Assembly (NCBI GenBank): GCA_030427245.1
Contig: JAUHXA010000011.1
Coordinates: 62,001 to 126,000, forward strand
From: Bacteroidia bacterium
Lineage (GTDB): Bacteria > Bacteroidota > Bacteroidia > Chitinophagales > UBA2359
Direction: 5' to 3'
Length of the DNA stretch: 64,000 bases
Program-made: the position numbers and the translations under genes
Shown: one piece after another, positions 27,299 through 34,600 of the stretch
Layout: every line of letters starts with the position of its first letter
Numbering within the stretch: the stretch's first letter is position 1
Notes under the pieces: model-generated
The model's database searches: none
Told to the model about the DNA's origin: nothing
Seen by the model: the letters and a program-made list of their open reading frames with translations, nothing else

Positions 27299-28303
27299 TC
27301 ATTGTTTTGCATTTTTTTCCATCAAATAAATTATATCACTATCGTTTATTCCTCTCATATGTGCTATTTCCCTTGTTTTTTTTGCTATTTTATTTGCTTT
27401 TTGTAAAAATCCTGTTTTATATAAAAGTGCGGCATAGGTATAGTTGTTGTAATACTCGCTTTCTATTTTTAAGGACTGTTCTATCCATTGAAGTGCTTTT
27501 TTTAACTGTTGAGTATTTTCAATGTGCTGATAATATGTCCATGCGATTTCGTTCAATTCTACGGGGTCTGTATTTTCTGTTTTACTTAAATAAGCAGAAG
27601 TTACCTCAAAATAGACTTGCCAATCCTCTATTAATTGATAAAAAAGCGTTTGCATATTGAAGGTAAATCGGTCTCTATTAGGTAAGTTTGCTTTTGAAGT
27701 GTTGGTAAGTAGGTTTTGAAAAGAAACTTTGTCTTTATTTTTAGCAGATTGAAGTACTGCTTCATATACTTGCTTTTGAATCATCCAATTCACTTCAGTT
27801 CCTCCAAGTTGTATTTTGTGGGTAGCAACATCTGACATTATCTTATTCAAAGGGATTAACTTTACATCTTCATCTGGAGTCCATTTATTTTGAAGTGTTT
27901 TATTGCCAAGTTCTAAAAGGGGTTGGAGTTCCTGTTTGCCGATTACTTTTTGAAGCAGTATTCCTTCGGGGCTGAGGAATAATAAAGCAGGTAATTCTTT
28001 GATTTTGTATATGTGAACCAGATAATCATTTTTACTGGCTTCGATATCCATTTTGTAGCTCACAAAATGTTCATTAAAAAAATCACCTACAACAACTTGG
28101 CTAAATGTTTCTTTTTCCATTGCTTTGCAGGGAAGGCAATAGTCGGCATACGCATCAATAAAGATGTGTTTATTTTGTGTTTGAGCAGTTTTCAAAATAT
28201 TTGCCCAGCTTTCATCTTGAAAGTCTATTCCTTTTGAATAAGAAAATACCGTAGTTGTGCAAAAAATATATCCGATTAGAATACAAGTCAAATGCTTTAT
28301 CAT
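27299..28303 (-). CDS. Secreted thioredoxin-fold/TPR-like protein B (CxxC present)
   Basis: The middle paralogue, 334 residues, is the shortest. A signal peptide (ILIGYIFCTTTVFS) leads to a thioredoxin-fold domain with YADYCLPCKAMEKETF, where Cys about 56 and 59 form the CxxC pair. The partner cis-Pro is in IKELPALLFL, as expected. The C-terminal part is helical, with the tail motif SEYYNNYTYAALLYKTG matched in copies A and C. It begins 13 bp after the stop of copy C, so the two are very likely co-transcribed. The LPC active site and the KAMEKETF context are typical of DUF255-like/Thioredoxin_7 domains. The function is inferred to be periplasmic thiol reduction. Confidence 0.82.
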   Translation of the reverse strand: MIKHLTCILIGYIFCTTTVFSYSKGIDFQDESWANILKTAQTQNKHIFIDAYADYCLPCKAMEKETFSQVVVGDFFNEHFVSYKMDIEASKNDYLVHIYKIKELPALLFLSPEGILLQKVIGKQELQPLLELGNKTLQNKWTPDEDVKLIPLNKIMSDVATHKIQLGGTEVNWMIQKQVYEAVLQSAKNKDKVSFQNLLTNTSKANLPNRDRFTFNMQTLFYQLIEDWQVYFEVTSAYLSKTENTDPVELNEIAWTYYQHIENTQQLKKALQWIEQSLKIESEYYNNYTYAALLYKTGFLQKANKIAKKTREIAHMRGINDSDIIYLMEKNAKQ

Positions 28304-28316
28304 GATAGAAATTTTC

Positions 28317-29603
28317 TTAGTTCAAATCTGTGGGAGGGGTCTGATTGCCTCTGATGGCTTGTGACAACTTAATGGTAGTCGTATAATCACCGCCATATCT
28401 TCGGGCAATTACCATTGCAGTTTCTGCTTCCTTCAATGCTTTTGATTTCTTGCCTATTTTATAAAGCAATGAGGCGTAGGTTTCTCTATACTTGAAGACT
28501 TGGGGACTCATTTTCATTGCCTTCTCTGACCATGTGAGCGCTTCCTGAAGTTTGTTTTTATCATCAATATTTACAACATATCTCCACGCCAAATCATTGA
28601 GTATGGCCGCTTCGAGATAAGGATTTTGGCGAGTATATTCTTCGATAAGGTTTGTGAAATCCGTCCATTTTTGAGCATTTTCATAATAAACTGTCAACAT
28701 CAAAAATTCAAAGTCTCTTTGATTGGTCAATGCTGATTTATCTATCGTATGTTTGATAGACTCAAATGCTTCAAAACTTTGGTAACGTGCGGCAAGTATG
28801 ACTGCCGAACGAATACTTCTTTTGATGCGATTATCTACTTTTTCTTTCCCAAAAAGGTCAACATATCTTTGTTTGTGCGCCAACAGGATTTCAAATGGTT
28901 GGCTGTATATATCATCTGAAAAATCAAATATAAAATTGAGGTGCTTGTGTTTGGTTAGATTTTCAACACCTATTCGCTCAATGTATTCATGAACAATGGG
29001 GTGAAAAGAGTCATTGAATTTTTTGAGATCATAAGCGAGGGTATAAAGAAAATCAGTGTGTCGAACACCGTTTTCGTATTGCATCTTTTTTTCTATAAAA
29101 TCGGTATAAATAGGGGAGATGACTCCTGCCACAGGTCTGTGCCGATTCGACTTCAAAGCATACTTTCCCATCCTAATAAATTCAGCAATACTTTTAAAGC
29201 CACTATCTTGTGTAATCATTTTCTTTTTATAGTCAAAAAATAGCAGGCCTGGAAAATCATGAAGTTGGTAGGTTTGTCTAAAAAAAGTTCCTTTCGAGCT
29301 ATGAAGGTTAATCTTGAGGTTGATGAAGTTTGTTTGGTAAAAATTTTTCACCTCCGAATCAGAAAACACTTCCTTCTCCATTTGATTACACTCTCGCTCA
29401 TAATTCACGTAAACATATACAAATAGAGGCTTTTGCCTTGCTTCTGCCATTTCGCAGGCTTGTTCCCAAGTTCCTACAAAAAAATCTAAAGAAGAACCTT
29501 GTATATTAGGTGTATTCGCAAATATTTGTATGGATTGCATACTATGGCTCAATGTAAAAAAAGCAATCGCCACAAATACATTTATAATGTTGGGCTTGTT
29601 CAT
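28317..29603 (-). CDS. Secreted thioredoxin-fold/TPR-like protein C (CxxC degenerate)
   Basis: This 428-residue paralogue is first in the operon. It has a signal peptide (INVFVAIAFFTLSHSMQSI) and the same domain order as copies A and B. The active-site region reads NYERECNQMEKEVF: alignment with copy B (YCLPCKAMEKETF) puts Glu about 69 in place of the first Cys and keeps only Cys about 72. The classical two-cysteine chemistry is therefore lost. It keeps the cis-Pro (LHDFPGLLFF). It may be a non-catalytic binding partner or a single-Cys thiol protein. The start ATG at 29603 gives a normal signal peptide. It has 13 bp to copy B. Confidence 0.8.
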   Translation of the reverse strand: MNKPNIINVFVAIAFFTLSHSMQSIQIFANTPNIQGSSLDFFVGTWEQACEMAEARQKPLFVYVYVNYERECNQMEKEVFSDSEVKNFYQTNFINLKINLHSSKGTFFRQTYQLHDFPGLLFFDYKKKMITQDSGFKSIAEFIRMGKYALKSNRHRPVAGVISPIYTDFIEKKMQYENGVRHTDFLYTLAYDLKKFNDSFHPIVHEYIERIGVENLTKHKHLNFIFDFSDDIYSQPFEILLAHKQRYVDLFGKEKVDNRIKRSIRSAVILAARYQSFEAFESIKHTIDKSALTNQRDFEFLMLTVYYENAQKWTDFTNLIEEYTRQNPYLEAAILNDLAWRYVVNIDDKNKLQEALTWSEKAMKMSPQVFKYRETYASLLYKIGKKSKALKEAETAMVIARRYGGDYTTTIKLSQAIRGNQTPPTDLN

Positions 29604-29820
29604 CAGGTGTATAATTTATGTACTTCTGCAAATAAATATTGCTAAAACTAAAAGAATTGAGGTAAGTATAGAGTTAGGACTTAAAAAAAATGAACTGTCA
29701 CATAATTAGTAAAAGAAGAATGTTTTGAGGCTTATTTAAATAATAAAAATTGAACGTTTTCACTAAAGTTACACTTTTTTCTACAATTTCCCAAAAAAAA
29801 AATTCCGTACTACAAACAGG

Positions 29821-29854
29821 TTACAAAGTTAAATGTTCATATTTAACTTTGTAA
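29821..29854. promoter_or_regulatory. Perfect 14-bp inverted repeat
   Basis: The arms TTACAAAGTTAAAT (29821-29834) and ATTTAACTTTGTAA (29841-29854) surround a 6-nt loop. It lies 39 bp beyond the aminotransferase stop codon. There is no T-run on either side, so an operator or RNA-processing hairpin is as likely as a terminator. Confidence 0.5.
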
Positions 29855-29892
29855 CGCATTAATTTACTGTCAAACAATCGAAAAGAATTTGG

Positions 29893-30804
29893 CTATAACA
29901 AAACCACTCCTTTTTCCTTTACCCACTCTTCAAACCGCCCCTGAATGAATTGCGTCAAAGGTCTTTCTGAAAATTGACGAATCGAACGCCCATCAATCTT
30001 CATTACAGGACTTAATTCTCCCATCGTACCAGTTGTAAATACTTCATCTGCTGTATAGAACTCGCTCATACTTAGGTTCTTTTCTACAATCGGCAAACCC
30101 AATTCTCTACATATCTCCATCACCACCCCTCTCGTAATTCCAGGCAAACAAGCATCAGCGTGAGGCGTAAAAACCTTCCCATTTTTGACCATGAAAATAT
30201 TGGTTGCATTTGTCTCTGAAACAAATCCATACAAATCCAACATAATCGCATCGTGAACGCCCGCTACATTCGCTTCGATTTTTGCTAAAATGTTATTGAT
30301 AAGATTGTTGTGATGAATTTTAGAATCAATACAGGAAGGAGGATTTCGGCGAACAGAAGAGGTAATCAATTCCACACCATCTGTAGGATAAACAGGCTGC
30401 TTCCATTCTGCCAACACAATCAAACAAGAACCCGATTGATTCATCTGTGGATTCATGCTTGAAGTGATTTTTTCACCTCTTGTCAAAGTCAAACGAATAT
30501 GCACACCATCATACATATCATTAGCTTGCAAAGTCATTTTCAAAGCATTCGTCACAAACTCTTTGGAAGGAATATCCTCAAAAGCCATTGCCTTTGCCGA
30601 ATCCTGCAAGCGATTCAAATGTCTATCCAAACAAAAAATCCGCCCATTGTACAACCTCAATCCTTCCCAAACCGCATCCCCTCCTTGTACCGAACTGTCA
30701 AAAACAGAAACTTTTGCCTCTTTACGATGTACAATCTTATCCTTTACAAATACTCGAATATCCTGATTGCGAGCATCTATTTCAAATTGTCCGTGTAATC
30801 CCAT
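29893..30804 (-). CDS. Class IV aminotransferase (branched-chain or D-amino-acid type)
   Basis: This 303-residue PLP enzyme of fold type IV transfers amino groups, in the family of branched-chain aminotransferases, D-amino-acid aminotransferases and aminodeoxychorismate lyases. The catalytic lysine is Lys about 162 in CIDSKIHHNNLIN. The phosphate-binding region is CLPGITRGVVMEI and the family motif VSETNATNIFMV is also present. The N-terminal block FDSSVQGGDAVWEGLRLY is typical. Substrate cannot be fixed from sequence. The next gene upstream (52 bp) is a sulfotransferase-like protein on the same strand; the two form a likely operon. Plants have proteins annotated as BCAT-like with an added N-terminal domain, which I recall to resemble this pairing. 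Confidence 0.88.
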   Translation of the reverse strand: MGLHGQFEIDARNQDIRVFVKDKIVHRKEAKVSVFDSSVQGGDAVWEGLRLYNGRIFCLDRHLNRLQDSAKAMAFEDIPSKEFVTNALKMTLQANDMYDGVHIRLTLTRGEKITSSMNPQMNQSGSCLIVLAEWKQPVYPTDGVELITSSVRRNPPSCIDSKIHHNNLINNILAKIEANVAGVHDAIMLDLYGFVSETNATNIFMVKNGKVFTPHADACLPGITRGVVMEICRELGLPIVEKNLSMSEFYTADEVFTTGTMGELSPVMKIDGRSIRQFSERPLTQFIQGRFEEWVKEKGVVLL

Positions 30805-30856
30805 TGATATATTAAATTTAAAATTATAGTTCCCGCTTCTTAACTCTCACTTCTGC

Positions 30857-31576
30857 TCAAGCTTTCAATGCAAAATTATACAGAAAATCATAATAAGGCT
30901 TACATTCTTCCCACAAACCTCTATGTTCAGAAAGCAAAGATTCTGTAGAGGGCTTATAAGGCTGAAAACCTATAGATTGATGCACATTTTTGTACCAATA
31001 TTTTGCCCAAACACCATCTTCGGGAATCGATCCTTTTTCCCACTGCATCATACTTTCCTCAAAAGGAATCTGTAAGCGTTCACACACTTGCTTCAAAATT
31101 TTATTTGGATTCTTCAAGACTTCTCTGCCGTCCAGCACAATCGGCTTTTTTCCTTGTTTCGCTAAATATTGATACAAATCGTACTGCTGTTTAATACCCA
31201 CTTCTTCAAAAGTAGGAGTTGTTACCTTTGCAAAAGAAATGATAACTGCCTTCGGATCTCGAATCAAAAATATATTCTCCCCTCTCAATAACCATCCTTC
31301 CGACAAACCCACCAAATGTTTTGCCATCTGCTTCAAAAAAACAACAGGCTTTTGGTATTCCTGATTGAAAATTCCTTTCATCACCACCTCACCATCCGTC
31401 TCCATTTCCTCCAATATTTCGGTATTGCCAGGATGTTTGATGCCAGTATATTGAAGGTAATAAGCATACAAAGGTTCGTCCACTACCTGAGTATCGCTTC
31501 TCTGAGCAAAAGAATACATTAACGCTGTCGAGATATTTCGAGGTCCCGACCAGAGGGAGATTATTTTTGTATTCAA
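30857..31576 (-). CDS. Sulfotransferase-like P-loop protein
   Basis: The protein (239 residues with a TTG start at 31576) begins ISLWSGPRNISTALMYSFAQ, a sulfotransferase PAPS-binding loop variant, and continues with VVDEPLYAYYLQ. It has the PAPS-3'-phosphate-like block IFLIRDPKAVIISFAK in the middle. The frame extends upstream to TTG 31612, but no ATG exists before residue 20 of the domain, so a TTG start must be used. I chose 31576 because the N-terminus then matches family length. The substrate is unknown. It precedes the aminotransferase by 52 bp. A sulfation step is an inference from the fold only; many such proteins have unproven activity. Confidence 0.75.
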   Translation of the reverse strand: MNTKIISLWSGPRNISTALMYSFAQRSDTQVVDEPLYAYYLQYTGIKHPGNTEILEEMETDGEVVMKGIFNQEYQKPVVFLKQMAKHLVGLSEGWLLRGENIFLIRDPKAVIISFAKVTTPTFEEVGIKQQYDLYQYLAKQGKKPIVLDGREVLKNPNKILKQVCERLQIPFEESMMQWEKGSIPEDGVWAKYWYKNVHQSIGFQPYKPSTESLLSEHRGLWEECKPYYDFLYNFALKA

Positions 31577-31643
31577 ATCAGTATTAATTTTTATTTTTTT
31601 TGAAAAAATCAAAAATATAAATCTTACTTCTCTTCTCTACCAA

Positions 31644-34600
31644 TCACCTCACCAAGGTCACATTCCCCTGCTTCCAAAACCGTTGACGCTCACCATTCAC
31701 CACTTTCCACGCCTCTGCATAAAAAGCAAACACACCAATTGGTTCATTTTGATTTTTGAAAACGCCATCCCAAGTACCATTGATGTCCGTTGTTTCAAAC
31801 ACTTTCTGTCCCCAACGGTTGAAAATCGCACAATAAAACTCGTCGGGTCGTTCAGTTGCCCACACCCTAAATTCATCATTTACCCCATCGCCATTCGGAG
31901 AAAAGGCGTTGATAACTGTAATGCCAAACGTTTCAATATCACACACTTCAAAATCTACCCGAACCACATCCGAAGCCACACATCGCTCCAAATCTCCTCT
32001 CACCTCCAAACTATATTCGCCAGCTTCCACTACTTCAAAATCAAGTCCATTGCTGCCATCTTGCCATTCAAAAGTCGCTCCATCCGTCACCTGCGGCTGC
32101 AAAGTCAGGACTTCCCCTTCACACAAAACCAAATCTGCCCCCAAATCTACCGTAGGCACAGCTTCAAAATCCACTCGAATTTCACCCGACAAAACACAAG
32201 TTCCTGCCGTCGCTTCCACATTGTACACACCACTTTCAAAAATCTCCAAGCTTGCATTGACCGAACCATCTTGCCACAAATAAGAATCTGCAGAAGGAGC
32301 TACCAGCACCAAACTTTCGCCTACACACAAAGTCGTATCTGCGCCCAAATCTATCGTTGGAGCAGCATCAAAAACGACCTCAGCTTGAGCCGTTGAAGTA
32401 CAACCATTATCCGTCACTGTTACTATATAAACTCCACTTTCGCCCACTTCAATATTTGCATCCTCAGAACCATTGCTCCATTGATAAATCGCTGTTCCCG
32501 AATCTTCTGCAAAAGGAATCAACACACTCGTTTGTCCTTCACAAAGCACCACATCTTCCAATGCCAAAACAGGAGCTTCATTGAAAATTACATTTAGCTC
32601 TTCGCTTACCATACAGTCGCCAATGCTCACCGACACCGAATAAGTGCCTGATTCAGAAATGGTGTATTCTTGCCCCAAAGTTCCGTCTTGCCACTCAAAA
32701 GTCGCATCGGGAAACTCACCACTCAGATTGAAAGCCAAAATTACTCCTTCACACAAAGTCTGGTCTTCGCCCAAATCAATAGAAGGTAATTCAATGCGTT
32801 CCACTTGAATAAAATCCGTTGCCGTACAACCGTTTACATCAATTACCACCGAATACACCCCGCCCTGACTCACTTCAAAAGTTGGGTCAGTCGAACCGTC
32901 TTGCCATTCGTAAGTCGCACCTGCTGTTGTAGCATCTAAAATCGTTGTTTCACCTTCGCAGATTGTTTGGTTCTCGCCCAAATTCACTGTCGGCAAAGGA
33001 TTGTAAGCTACTTCAATGCTGCCCTGCAAAGTGCAAGCTCCCACGCTCACAACTACCGAATAAGAACCTGCTTCTGTCACGTCAAAAGTTGGATTGGTCG
33101 AGCCGTCTTGCCATTCATACGTTGCTCCATCCGTTGTCGCATTTAGCGTTAAGGTTTCGCCTTCACATAAAATCGCATCTGCGCCCAAATCAATCACACC
33201 CAATTCATCAAAATTCACATTTATTTCGTCCGAACTGCTACAATCATTCACTGTCACCGTCACAGCGTAAGTACCCGCAGTCGTCACGTCAAAAGTCGAA
33301 TTTGCAGAACCATCTTGCCATTCATATATTGCAGCAGCATCCGCCACCGTTGCATCCAATTGCAGTTCTTCCCCATCACAAAGCGTCAAGTCATTGCCCA
33401 AGTCAACTTCGGGTAATTTATTGAAGGTAAGCGTTATTTCATCTATCAAACCACAACCATTCGCCGTAACCGTCACCGAATAAACACCCGAAACAACCGC
33501 CTCCAAAGTTGCGGCATTGCTACCATCTTGCCATTCGTAAGTTGCACCTGTCACATTTGTAGGCGTTGCGTCCAATGTAAAACTTTCGCCTTCGCAAAAG
33601 GTCAAATCTCCGCCCAAATCAAAGTCGGGTAATGGATTTACCAACACCTCGACTTCATCCGTCGTACTACAATCATTGACGGTGACTGTCACCGAATACG
33701 TTCCACTCGTTTGTACTTCCAGCGTTGGATTCACCGAATTCGTACTCCACAAATAGGTAGCAGGGTCAGTAGTATTGAAAGGCATTGCAGAAAAACCCGC
33801 TATTTCACCTTCACACATCACTTGGTCTAAGCCCAAATCTATCTCTGGAATTTCATTGAAGGAAACCGTTATTTCATCCGTCACCATGCACTGATTGATG
33901 CTTGCGGTAAGCGTGTAAGTTCCAGCTTCTGTCACTTCAAAATATTGTCCACTACTGTTGTCTTGCCAGCCAAAAATCACTTCCGCAGGAAAAATTCCGT
34001 CCACGCCAATCTGCAATGTTTCCCCTTCACAAGCCGTGATGTCTTCCCCCAATTCTATGGGCGGCAAAATGATTTGTGCCACACCTATGTCATCCATCGC
34101 CGTACAGCCATTGACAGTGATTTCGACTGCGTAATCGCCCGCTTCTGTGACTTCAAAAGTTGGATTCGTCGAACCGTCTTGCCACAAATAAGTTGCATTT
34201 GGAGTCGTAGCGTTCAGTGTTATCGTTTCGTTTTCACAAATTGTTTGGTCAGCGCCCAAGTCAATGCCAGGCAAAGGATTGAAGTCTATCTCAATGCTGC
34301 CCTCCAATATACATCCATCTAAATCAACGGTTACTGAATAAGTTCCCGCTTCTGTCACTTCAAAAGTTGGACTCGTCGAACCATCTTGCCACTCGTAAGT
34401 TGCGCCTGCTACGGTAGCATCCAATAGGAGTGTTTCGCCTTCGCAAAGTGTCTGGTCATTGCCCAAATTGATAGTTGGATTTTCGTTAAAGCTCACCGTT
34501 ACCTCATCCGAACTACTGCAATTTCCACTCGTAACTGTTACCGAATACGTACCTTCCGAACTCACTTCAATACTTGAACCTGTGCTGTTGTCATTCCAAA

